This document shows positions 1 through 5,326 of a stretch of 5,768 nucleotides of DNA, in pieces (position 1 is the first letter of the stretch; every line of letters begins with the position of its first letter). Both the position numbers and the translations under genes were made by a program. Source of the DNA: Thermoplasmata archaeon (GTDB lineage: Archaea > Thermoplasmatota > Thermoplasmata > Thermoplasmatales > Thermoplasmataceae). The stretch lies in contig JAJZAR010000089.1 of assembly GCA_021799315.1 (NCBI GenBank), positions 1 through 5,768 of the forward strand, in the 5' to 3' direction. A model generated the notes under the pieces. That model made no database searches. It was not told the DNA's origin and saw only the letters and a program-made list of their open reading frames with translations.

Positions 1-1
1 T

Positions 2-166
2 CCGATCTCTGTAAATGCTCAGAAGCGTATATATTCACTTAACAGGGACGGCTTCACGGAGATAGAGCTGTGGATATCAAAATACCAGAAGTTCTGGAAC
101 AATAACCTGGATTCTCTTGGAAATTTCCTTGATAGCAAGAAGGAGGAGCAAAATGACCGATCCTGA
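2..166 (+). CDS. ArsR-family winged-helix transcriptional regulator, C-terminal part (5' truncated by window edge)
   Basis: Frame 2 is open from the window edge through 54 codons to a TGA at 164-166. The visible end has the pattern usual for the tail of ArsR-type regulators that sit beside AHSA1 proteins: a wing strand ending in RIYSLN, then GFTEIELWISKYQKFW, an amphipathic helix and a charged end. In the family this helix forms the dimer interface, and the missing N-terminal part carries the DNA-binding helices. The next gene (SRPBCC protein) starts inside this one with a 14-base overlap and a Shine-Dalgarno motif, so the two are translationally coupled and probably form one transcript. Inference: it controls its own operon in response to an unknown signal. 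The metal-binding class of ArsR proteins cannot be assessed because the N-terminal part lies outside the window. Confidence 0.85.
   Translation, partial: PISVNAQKRIYSLNRDGFTEIELWISKYQKFWNNNLDSLGNFLDSKKEEQNDRS
142..148 (+). promoter_or_regulatory. Shine-Dalgarno site GGAGGAG for the SRPBCC gene
   Basis: GGAGGAG ends 4 bases before the ATG at 153 (core GGAGG is 6 bases away). It decides the start: an in-frame TTG at 117 has no such motif and would add 12 unlikely residues (rich in arginine) that merely read the ribosome site in frame. The ATG at 177 has no motif either. Confidence 0.85.
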
Positions 167-689
167 AGGTAATTCTATGGGTAGATTGTACTATGAAAAC
201 GGTTATGCCACATTGGCAATTGAAAGATTTTACAATCACCCGCGTACGGTAGTGTGGGATGCCATGACTGACAATGAACAACTGAATTCCTGGTTCATTG
301 CAAAAGTAAGAATGATCCCTGGTTCTGATGGATTCATAGAATCATGGTTTGGACAACCTCTTCTACATGTAGAGGGAAAAATTACATCCTGGGAACCGCC
401 ACATCTTCTTGAACATGAATGGAACATACAACCCAATGATGTGGTGCCTGAAGGTGAGTTTTCAACAATGAGATGGGAATTGGAAGATTTGAATGGAGGC
501 ACACTGCTTAAATTGACACACAGAAACCTCACAAAACAAACCATGGCTGGGTTCAGAACCGGTCTTGACCCGGCACCAGCAGATCATATCATACTTGAAA
601 GACTTGAGTCGTACCTGTCTTCTAAACCTTTCTTTGATGTTCATACACGTTTTACTGAATTAAAGGAAACCTACCATAAATTGCCATAG
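153..689 (+). CDS. SRPBCC / AHSA1-domain protein (START-like helix-grip fold)
   Basis: A 178-residue cytosolic protein of the AHSA1 (activator of Hsp90 ATPase homologue 1) type within the SRPBCC superfamily, whose fold encloses a hydrophobic pocket. Visible landmarks in order: the N-terminal strand and helix ERFYNHPRTVVWDAMTD (about 24-40) followed by LNSWF, the W-EPPHLLEHEW strand pair (80-90), the GGTLLKLTH strand (115-123), and the long C-terminal helix around GFRTGL-DPAPADHIILERL (133-151). These match family signatures throughout and the length is normal. The start at ATG 153 is set by a strong ribosome-binding motif. It overlaps the ArsR-type gene by 14 bases; such ArsR-SRPBCC pairs are widespread, and the SRPBCC member is usually uncharacterised. 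The ligand cannot be predicted; a co-chaperone role is only a family name here, since archaea of this kind lack Hsp90. It has no membrane segment or signal peptide. Confidence 0.94.
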   Translation: MTDPEGNSMGRLYYENGYATLAIERFYNHPRTVVWDAMTDNEQLNSWFIAKVRMIPGSDGFIESWFGQPLLHVEGKITSWEPPHLLEHEWNIQPNDVVPEGEFSTMRWELEDLNGGTLLKLTHRNLTKQTMAGFRTGLDPAPADHIILERLESYLSSKPFFDVHTRFTELKETYHKLP

Positions 690-711
690 TCGATAACAAA
701 ATTGACCTATT

Positions 712-918
712 TTATACGAATGATCCTTTGGGTGTAACAAAATCCACATGTTTTATGTTGAATGGTGGAACATTATTTCCCTTCCATATGTGTTTTGTGC
801 CAATGGAATGTTGCCTGACTTTTAATTCGCACATGCATTGAACAATTGTAGAGCCCAGAGATCTGATCAGTGTATTGCCAGCAATGGAGAATTTAATATG
901 TCCTGTTCCTTCTATAAT
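712..918 (-). pseudogene. Small unrecognised coding-like frame lacking a canonical start (remnant, or 61-residue gene starting at ATT 897)
   Basis: On the minus strand 68 codons are open between a TGA at 919-921 and a TAA at 712-714. Composition is protein-like: a strand-rich start (KFSIAGNTLIRSLGSTIV), a CMC motif, then basic residues, IWKGNNVPPF and a VDFVTPKG end. No ATG, GTG or TTG occurs before an ATG at 834, which would leave only 40 residues. However, an ATT at 897-895 is followed by KFSIAG, a natural-looking N-terminus, and a TATA-like ATATAATAAA is centred about 33 bases upstream. Possibilities are an ATT start, a gene that lost its start by mutation, or a chance frame. I do not recognise the family. 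The reverse frame over 841-975 is also open for 45 codons but looks less protein-like. Confidence 0.35.
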
Positions 919-924
919 TCACTT

Positions 925-934
925 TTTATTATAT
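925..934 (-). promoter_or_regulatory. Possible TATA box ahead of the 712-918 frame
   Basis: The minus strand reads ATATAATAAA, centred about 33 bases before the ATT at 897. That distance would suit a transcript with a leader of a few bases. In an AT-rich gap such a match can arise by chance. Confidence 0.25.
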
Positions 935-1016
935 GAACCCAATGAAGGTGATTGCGTAAGCATGGACGGATTTAAGTAGGGATAAAATGAGTCTAATATT
1001 GAGGGTAAATGAAGTG

Positions 1017-1022
1017 AAAAAA
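1017..1022 (-). terminator. Possible oligo-T terminator of the FMN reductase gene
   Basis: The minus strand has TTTTTT about 30 bases beyond the FMN reductase stop codon. Archaeal RNA polymerase terminates at short T runs without needing a hairpin, and none is seen here. Only one run is present, so the call is weak. Confidence 0.3.
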
Positions 1023-1052
1023 GTTTCTATCAGGACACAATTCTTAATTTAA

Positions 1053-1628
1053 TTAAAGGTCTACCTTTTGACTCTTCTCCACAATAATGGCATTAACCAA
1101 TTTCGACAATAGTTCGTTTAAAAATTCTAGGGCAGAAGGATCGTTGAGTCTGCCACTTTCATCGAATTTTTTGTGCGCAAATGTGATAAAAACTTCTGGC
1201 TTATTGATTACACGTGTATCGAGATACCCCATAACCTGTCTCAGATGATATTGCACCCTTGCACCGCCGAGCATGCTCATAGACGCACTCATTATGACAC
1301 CGGTTTTGCCTGAAAAAGGGTTTGTGCCAGGCGGCCTTGATGCAAAGTCCAATGCATTCTTCAGATATCCAGGGATAGAAAAATCGTATTCAGGGCTTGA
1401 AATGATAAATCCGTCACTTTTTTTTACCTTTTCCTTGAAGATTTTAACAGGCTCAGGCGTAGATGCATCTAAATCCTCACTATAGAGTGGAAAATCCCCG
1501 AGTGAGACAATTTCCAAGTTTGCTCTGTCAGCGAGCAATCTTTTACACTCAAGTAGAAGCTTCATGTTATACGAACCTTTTCTCAGGCTTGAACCGAATC
1601 CGATGAGATTTATTTTTTCCTCAACCAT
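1053..1628 (-). CDS. NADPH-dependent FMN reductase / quinone (chromate-type) reductase, flavodoxin-like fold
   Basis: A 191-residue soluble flavoprotein of the NADPH-dependent FMN reductase family (SsuE/ChrR/YieF-like). In the family, two-electron transfer from NAD(P)H via FMN reduces quinones, flavins, azo dyes or metal oxyanions. Landmarks: first strand KINLIG then the FMN phosphate loop GSSLRKGSYN (12-21), the second FMN loop SPEYDFSIPGYLKNALD (78-94), and SMLGGARVQYHLRQVM (118-133), which resembles the usual GG-R---LR segment before the last strands. Length is normal. I prefer the ATG at 1628 because the first strand then begins at residue 5 as in relatives, and a TATAAT site sits 22 bases upstream; an ATG at 1658 would add ten residues. 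It diverges from the MFS-MarR operon across about 210 bases, suggesting shared control. The substrate is not predictable. Confidence 0.92.
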   Translation of the reverse strand: MVEEKINLIGFGSSLRKGSYNMKLLLECKRLLADRANLEIVSLGDFPLYSEDLDASTPEPVKIFKEKVKKSDGFIISSPEYDFSIPGYLKNALDFASRPPGTNPFSGKTGVIMSASMSMLGGARVQYHLRQVMGYLDTRVINKPEVFITFAHKKFDESGRLNDPSALEFLNELLSKLVNAIIVEKSQKVDL

Positions 1629-1646
1629 TCTTGCGCATATATTTAC

Positions 1647-1652
1647 ATTATA
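1647..1652 (-). promoter_or_regulatory. Candidate TATA box for the FMN reductase gene
   Basis: The minus strand reads TATAAT, centred about 22 bases before the ATG at 1628, consistent with a leaderless transcript. If the ATG at 1658 is used instead, the alternative is TATAT-like sequence around 1689-1693, about 33 bases upstream. Neither start has a Shine-Dalgarno motif. Confidence 0.35.
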
Positions 1653-1763
1653 CAACATTTACCATGAAATTACGGGTTTGATACCAACTATATCTCAAAC
1701 CAATAGAATTCAAAGATGAAAATGAAATTTGGAAAGCAGACATAAAAACGAATTCCTTGTTAC

Positions 1764-1796
1764 AAGATATGACCCGTATAAAATATGAAATATCTT
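1764..1796. promoter_or_regulatory. Inverted repeat AAGATAT-N19-ATATCTT, candidate operator
   Basis: Perfect 7-base arms at 1764-1770 and 1790-1796 flank a 19-base spacer, placing the element 11 bases before the TATA box of the exporter gene and inside the divergent region shared with the FMN reductase. MarR-family dimers bind inverted repeats near their own promoters, so this is a candidate site for the regulator encoded at 3615-4079. Its arm spacing is wider than in classical MarR sites, and the region is AT-rich, so the call is tentative. Confidence 0.35.
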
Positions 1797-1807
1797 TGAG
1801 AAAACCA

Positions 1808-1815
1808 TTTATATA
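1808..1815 (+). promoter_or_regulatory. TATA box TTTATATA of the MFS-MarR operon
   Basis: TTTATATA is centred about 29 bases before the ATG at 1841, the spacing expected for a leaderless or nearly leaderless archaeal transcript. There is no Shine-Dalgarno motif before the ATG, which agrees. The box lies within a small palindrome, TTTAT-N4-ATAAA (1808-1821), which could also be a repressor contact. Confidence 0.7.
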
Positions 1816-1840
1816 GATAAACATTTACTACTTGACTATC

Positions 1841-3631
1841 ATGGTGAAGTATAAATGGGTAGCCCTATCAAATACCACGCTTGGTGTTCTGATGGCTGCT
1901 ATAAACGGTACAATCATACTGATTTCCCTTCCAGCAATTCTTGGTAAAAATGGTATAGATATAAATCCCTTTGCTCCAGGTACATTCCTTTATCTGATAT
2001 GGATAATCATGGGATATAATATAATAACTGCAGTCATTCTTCTTACCATAGGAAGACTCTCCGATATTTTTGGTCGTACCAGACTGTTCAATTTGGGCTT
2101 TGTTATATTCACGGTTGGATCAGTGCTCTTGTTTCTCACGCCAAACAAAGGCAACCTTGGTGCCATTGAACTGATAGCATTCAGGTTGGTTCAGGGTCTG
2201 GGGGCCGCATTTCTCTTTGCAAATAGTACCGCAATTCTGACAGATGCCTTCCCTGCAAATGAGAGAGGAAAAGCATTGGGGCTAAATCAGGTGGCAGCCC
2301 TTGGAGGATCGTTTATAGGCCTTATTCTTGGAGGCATTTTATCTGTATTTGACTGGAGATACGTATTTCTGGTAAGCGTTCCTGTGGGAGTTTTCGGGAG
2401 CATTTGGTCTGTTATGAAGCTAAAAGACAATTCCATTAGAGACCTCACTCAAAAACTTGATTACTTAGGCAATATTGTATTTGGAGGAGGAATAACCATA
2501 TTTCTGCTTGCACTCACCTATGGTCTTCTTCCCTACGGAAAGAGTGTTATGGGATGGAGTGATCCATGGGTTATTGCTGGTCTCTCCGTAGGTGCTGTTC
2601 TTTTGATTCTATTTCCCTTTGTTGAAAATAGGGTTAAACAACCCATGTTTAAAATGTCCCTTTTCAAAATTCGTTCCTTCGCATTTGGCAATTTTGCATC
2701 TTTTCTTGGCGCACTTGGAAGAGGAGGATTGATGTTCATGCTCATCATACTGCTTCAGGGTGTCTGGTTGCCATTGCACAATTTTTCGTATGCTTCAACA
2801 CCTTTCTGGGCAGGTATATACATGATCCCCATGACTCTGGGATTTCTAACAATGGGACCCATTGGAGGAGCACTCTCTGATCGATACGGTGCCAGAGGTA
2901 TTGCCACAATAGGCATGAGTATAGTGGCGGTTGCATTCGTTCTCCTTACATTCTTTAGCTATGATTTTTCATACCTTCCATTTGCCCTAGTAATATATAT
3001 GCTTGGATTCGGAAGCGGAATGTTTGCAGCACCTAATACGGCTGCGATCATGAATTCAGTTTCTCCAGATAACAGAGGTATATCCTCAGGGATGGTTGCA
3101 ACTGTGAGAAATGTTGCACAAACAGCCAGCATGGGCATATTTTTTACCATTGTAATTCTGGCACTCTCTGCCAATCTTCCACACTACTTCAACATAGCCC
3201 TCGCATCTGCTCACGCATCGAGTCTTTCCGCAGCACTGGATTCCACACCCCCTACAGCTGCCATTTTCTCAGCGTTTCTAGGCTACAACCCCATGGGAAC
3301 AATAATTGCTAGCCTGCCAACGAACCTTACTTCAACGCTCTCAAGTTCAACCATAGCAACTCTTGAAAGCCTTACATGGTTCCCCAATGCCCTTGCTCCA
3401 GCAATGATGCATGCGTTGAGAGACTCGTTCTATGTTGGAGCAGTACTTTCAGTCGTTGCAGCCGCCCTTTCACTTCTCAGAGGAAAAAGATATTTCCATC
3501 CTGGAGGCAAAGATGCTGTAGAAAAATATGAAAGCTATGGAATACAAAGAGAAGATAATAATAAGAAGAATGAAATATATGGAAAGACAGTTACACAGGA
3601 GAAGGTGATGTCGAATGACAGAAAGTATTGA
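1841..3631 (+). CDS. MFS drug/proton antiporter, DHA2 (EmrB/QacA-like) 14-helix family
   Basis: A 596-residue inner-membrane exporter. DHA2 members use the proton gradient to expel hydrophobic or cationic compounds. Landmarks: helix 1 with INGTIILISLPAI (21-33), motif A GRLSDIFGRTRLF (71-83) after helix 2, helix 4 with FRLVQGLGAAFLFANS, motif C-like region ALGGSFIGLILGGIL (153-167) in helix 5, DWRYVFLVSVPVG (171-183), and a second motif A-like loop GGALSDRYGARG (342-353). About 14 hydrophobic helices are visible, the last at 530-547. Oddities: the helix 1 acidic residue common in EmrB (D in LD-T-I) is N22, a long Ser/Thr/Ala-rich loop (about 445-528) separates helices 13 and 14 and should face outward, and the C-terminal 45 residues are charged and cytosolic. 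ATG 1841 is chosen over TTG 1832 because of TATA spacing. It overlaps the MarR gene by 17 bases. Substrate unknown. Confidence 0.96.
   Translation: MVKYKWVALSNTTLGVLMAAINGTIILISLPAILGKNGIDINPFAPGTFLYLIWIIMGYNIITAVILLTIGRLSDIFGRTRLFNLGFVIFTVGSVLLFLTPNKGNLGAIELIAFRLVQGLGAAFLFANSTAILTDAFPANERGKALGLNQVAALGGSFIGLILGGILSVFDWRYVFLVSVPVGVFGSIWSVMKLKDNSIRDLTQKLDYLGNIVFGGGITIFLLALTYGLLPYGKSVMGWSDPWVIAGLSVGAVLLILFPFVENRVKQPMFKMSLFKIRSFAFGNFASFLGALGRGGLMFMLIILLQGVWLPLHNFSYASTPFWAGIYMIPMTLGFLTMGPIGGALSDRYGARGIATIGMSIVAVAFVLLTFFSYDFSYLPFALVIYMLGFGSGMFAAPNTAAIMNSVSPDNRGISSGMVATVRNVAQTASMGIFFTIVILALSANLPHYFNIALASAHASSLSAALDSTPPTAAIFSAFLGYNPMGTIIASLPTNLTSTLSSSTIATLESLTWFPNALAPAMMHALRDSFYVGAVLSVVAAALSLLRGKRYFHPGGKDAVEKYESYGIQREDNNKKNEIYGKTVTQEKVMSNDRKY
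3603..3609 (+). promoter_or_regulatory. Shine-Dalgarno site AGGTGAT for the MarR gene
   Basis: AGGTGAT, a strong match to the anti-Shine-Dalgarno end of archaeal 16S rRNA, lies 5 bases before the ATG at 3615 and inside the last codons of the exporter gene. It fixes the start and indicates translational coupling within the operon. Confidence 0.8.
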
Positions 3632-4079
3632 ACCCATTGAAGTTTGGAGGGCGTTCGTTGAAACCTGGAAGGTTTGGAAGAGAGGAGTGGATAGAAACCT
3701 TGAAAGGATGGGACTAAACAGTACAGAATATTCAATATTAAGGCACCTAAAAGAGGAGGGGAAGATGCCAATGGTTCAGATGGCCAATCTCATAATGGTA
3801 ACTCAGGGATGGATTACTGGACTTATAGACTCTATGGAGGAAAGACATCTTGTAAGACGAGAAAGAATTCCCACAGACAGGCGTGTGATAGAATTGAATA
3901 TTACAGACGAGGGTGTGAATCTGTACAACAAAGCCAGAGAAGTTCACATTTCGTACATACAAAAGACATTGGCCTGCATGAATCCAGAAACACTAAAAAA
4001 TACATTATCAGCGATCAAAGATCTAAGAAAAAACATAGACGAATATAAGGAACAAAATGAGGAATTAGAGCAAAAATAA
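3615..4079 (+). CDS. MarR-family winged-helix transcriptional regulator
   Basis: A 154-residue cytosolic DNA-binding protein of the MarR family, which binds as a dimer and usually releases DNA on binding small aromatic or toxic compounds. Landmarks: dimerisation helix 1 (8-32), GLNSTEYSILRHL (33-45) as the usual second helix, MVQMANLIMV then the recognition helix TQGWITGLIDSMEERHLV (63-80), and the wing IPTDRRVIELNITDEG (85-100) with the family DRR signature at 88-90. C-terminal helices (102-147) complete the dimer interface. Length is typical. It starts inside the exporter gene with a good ribosome-binding motif. Gene order exporter-then-regulator in one transcript suggests negative autoregulation, so the exporter's substrate may be its inducer. 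The single cysteine at 121 lies in the C-terminal helices and gives no clear sign of a redox-sensing OhrR-type protein. Confidence 0.95.
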   Translation: MTESIEPIEVWRAFVETWKVWKRGVDRNLERMGLNSTEYSILRHLKEEGKMPMVQMANLIMVTQGWITGLIDSMEERHLVRRERIPTDRRVIELNITDEGVNLYNKAREVHISYIQKTLACMNPETLKNTLSAIKDLRKNIDEYKEQNEELEQK

Positions 4080-4097
4080 CTGTGCCAAATAGATTTG

Positions 4098-4107
4098 TTT
4101 ATAAATA
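4098..4107 (+). promoter_or_regulatory. Orphan TATA box TTTATAAATA
   Basis: A near-ideal archaeal TATA box 18 bases after the MarR stop. Transcription would begin near 4130 on the plus strand, entering the decayed stretch 4145-4486. The sequence is nearly self-complementary, but no minus-strand gene lies near enough to use it. It may be a leftover of the lost gene or the promoter of an unrecognised RNA. Confidence 0.45.
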
Positions 4108-4222
4108 CCCTATGAGGACTAAACTTATTATTTAATTTGTTCTGCGAATCGTTTTGACATTGATTTGGATCACAGAAAGTGGCAATGCTTTGCTCAATTA
4201 CATCGGGATCATACTCAAATGA

Positions 4223-4486
4223 GTCAGGTTCGGGTTATCGCATAATAATATTGCCTTGGCGTGTAAGATAAAGGTAGAAAACTCAACCGGTTATGTGCTT
4301 AAAGAATCAGTTCCAATCCAAGGAGAGATGCCCAAGATTCTGGAATCTGAGGGCCCACAACCAAGAGCCCTACTCATACCATCGTGGTTTGGGAGTTCTA
4401 ATCTATCACACGTTGTTATAATCGCTTTCTATGAACTTTATTACAATGTGGAACAACCATTCCATAAATTGATGCCTCCATTGTAA
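4223..4486 (+). pseudogene. Coding-like remnant, possibly a decayed transposase or other lost gene
   Basis: Eighty-eight codons are open between a TGA at 4220-4222 and a TAA at 4484-4486. No ATG stands near the upstream end; a TTG at 4256 is the first possible start and has no ribosome-binding motif. The peptide has a protein-like texture, including KIKVENSTGYVLKE, IPSWFGSSNLSHVVI and VEQPFHKL. Just upstream, a different frame reads DLDHRKWQCFAQLHRDH and then stops, so the parts could belong to one gene broken by frameshift. The segment SSNLSHVVI followed by a P-F/Y-basic motif faintly recalls the middle of IS66-type transposases, but spacing is off and no catalytic residues are visible, so no family is assigned. 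The orphan TATA box upstream has the same orientation, which supports a former gene here. Confidence 0.25.
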
Positions 4487-4522
4487 TAGAAGCAACTCAA
4501 TAATGCAAGGCTTTCTTGTTAA

Positions 4523-5266
4523 TCAAAGATGAAACACTACGTTATAGTTCTGGTACATAATATAAAGTGCAACAACGATAACAATTATGGCAAAGACCTG
4601 CGTAAGTCTTCTTTTCGGCACTTTTCCGGCCAGTCTTGCACCAAACCATCCTCCAAATATTCCTCCTATGATGAATAATGCTGAGATCAGAATGTCTATA
4701 TCACCACTTATGGCATATCTGGCAGCAGTTATAACTCCGAATGTGCCTACTGCCATCAATGATGTTCCCACAGCCTGAAGGATATTCAGACCACCACCAA
4801 ATAGAAGACCGGGCACTATGAGAAAACCACCGCCAATTCCAAAATAACCCGAAGCGAATCCTACGATGAGACCCGTTAGAATAAGAATATAGAGCGACCT
4901 CGAAGATTTGACTATTTTTCTCTCTACCTGAGAGAGATCAATACATTTCCTCTTCAGCATGTAAAGTGCTATGCCAATCATTAAGAAACTGAAAAAGAAG
5001 AGGAGATCATTACCCGGCGTCAGAATACCCAACTCGGAACCTATAAGAACACCAGCGATTCCCGGTATTGTGAACTCTAACCCCACCTTATAATTAACAT
5101 GTTTCTTCAGTGTGTGCGGTATGAGGTTAAGGTATGCATTGACCCCGACGGCAAGTGCAGTTGTTCCAATTACAATATGCGGATGATCAAACCCCACAAA
5201 ATATATGAGCAGCGGAATGGCCAGTATTGAGCCCCCTCCTCCAATAAGCCCCAGTGAAAACCCCAC
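4523..5266 (-). CDS. TauE/SafE-family membrane transporter (probable sulfite/sulfur-anion exporter)
   Basis: An integral membrane protein of the TauE/SafE family, whose members export or take up sulfite, sulfoacetate and related organic anions. Numbering from the GTG at 5266, it shows the family's two-fold repeat: GLIGGGGSILAIP (6-18) matches GYFGIGGGFLIVP (140-152), and GTTALAVGVNAY (34-45) matches GTSLMAVGTFG (167-177). Each half has about four helices, joined by a basic loop (104-123). The C-terminal helix is at 220-238. The start is unclear: from GTG 5266 only eight residues precede the GGGG motif, whereas homologues usually have a longer first helix. The missing helix is encoded upstream in the same frame (VQIILSIISGILV), back to the TAG that ends the DsrE gene, without a canonical start; see the findings. 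The DsrE neighbour supports a role in sulfur metabolism. Substrate inferred from family only. Confidence 0.92.
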   Translation of the reverse strand: MGFSLGLIGGGGSILAIPLLIYFVGFDHPHIVIGTTALAVGVNAYLNLIPHTLKKHVNYKVGLEFTIPGIAGVLIGSELGILTPGNDLLFFFSFLMIGIALYMLKRKCIDLSQVERKIVKSSRSLYILILTGLIVGFASGYFGIGGGFLIVPGLLFGGGLNILQAVGTSLMAVGTFGVITAARYAISGDIDILISALFIIGGIFGGWFGARLAGKVPKRRLTQVFAIIVIVVALYIMYQNYNVVFHL

Positions 5267-5326
5267 TAGAATGCCAGAAATTATTGAAAGAATGATCTGA
5301 ACGTCACTTATCGTAACATCATTGAC
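5267..5326 (-). other. Twenty sense codons that continue the TauE frame upstream of its first canonical start
   Basis: After the TAG of the DsrE gene (5327-5329) the same frame continues without a stop into TauE. The translated stretch includes DVQIILSIISGIL, a hydrophobic segment that supplies the normal first half of TauE helix 1. It contains no ATG, GTG or TTG in frame. In the neighbouring frame ATG ATG stands at 5322-5317, with AGGT just before it, but closes after four codons at a TAA. One added base in that TAA would join it to the TauE frame. Confidence 0.6.

Larger units (their letters stand above)
690..1052. other. 363-base stretch without a clear intact gene
   Basis: It lies between the plus-strand SRPBCC gene and the minus-strand FMN reductase, whose 3' ends converge here. 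It contains a minus-strand coding-like frame without a canonical start (712-918, listed separately), an AT-rich TATA-like site upstream of that frame (925-934), and a six-T run on the minus strand (1017-1022) that could end the FMN reductase transcript. The remaining 919-1016 has stops in all frames at short intervals. No tRNA, repeat array or transposon end was seen. Confidence 0.6.
4080..4522. other. 443-base stretch with an orphan promoter and coding-like debris
   Basis: Between the end of the MarR gene and the end of the minus-strand TauE gene there is no intact gene. It holds a strong TATA-like sequence (4098-4107, plus strand) with no intact gene after it, and three short plus-strand open pieces in different frames: about 4145-4243, 4185-4271 and 4223-4486. 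This is what a gene broken by several frameshifts looks like. A 4-base stem at 4506-4518 is too weak to be called a terminator. No repeats or transposon ends were seen. Confidence 0.55.

Noticed and set aside
117..152. TTG at 117 as start of the SRPBCC gene
   Set aside because: It would translate the Shine-Dalgarno motif into an arginine-rich leader and has no ribosome site of its own; ATG 153 fits better.
841..975. Plus-strand open frame of 45 codons ending in MDGFK
   Set aside because: It has no start before its middle, overlaps the better minus-strand frame, and resembles nothing I recognise.
1273..1485. Plus-strand open frame of 70 codons opposite the FMN reductase
   Set aside because: It lies wholly antisense to a well-supported flavoprotein and shows no promoter, ribosome site or recognisable motif.
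1832..1840. TTG at 1832 as start of the exporter
   Set aside because: It adds three residues only and puts the start too close to the TATA box (about 20 bases); ATG 1841 suits a leaderless transcript.
4256..4486. Intact IS66-type transposase fragment
   Set aside because: Only a short segment looks similar, the spacing to the P-F/Y-basic motif is off by about four residues, no catalytic residues or element ends are present. Listed only as an unassigned remnant.
4506..4518. Hairpin CAAG-GCTTT-CTTG as terminator of the TauE gene
   Set aside because: The stem has only four base pairs and no T run follows on the minus strand.
4587..4778. Plus-strand open frame opposite the TauE-like gene
   Set aside because: Antisense shadow of repeated hydrophobic codons; no start signal.
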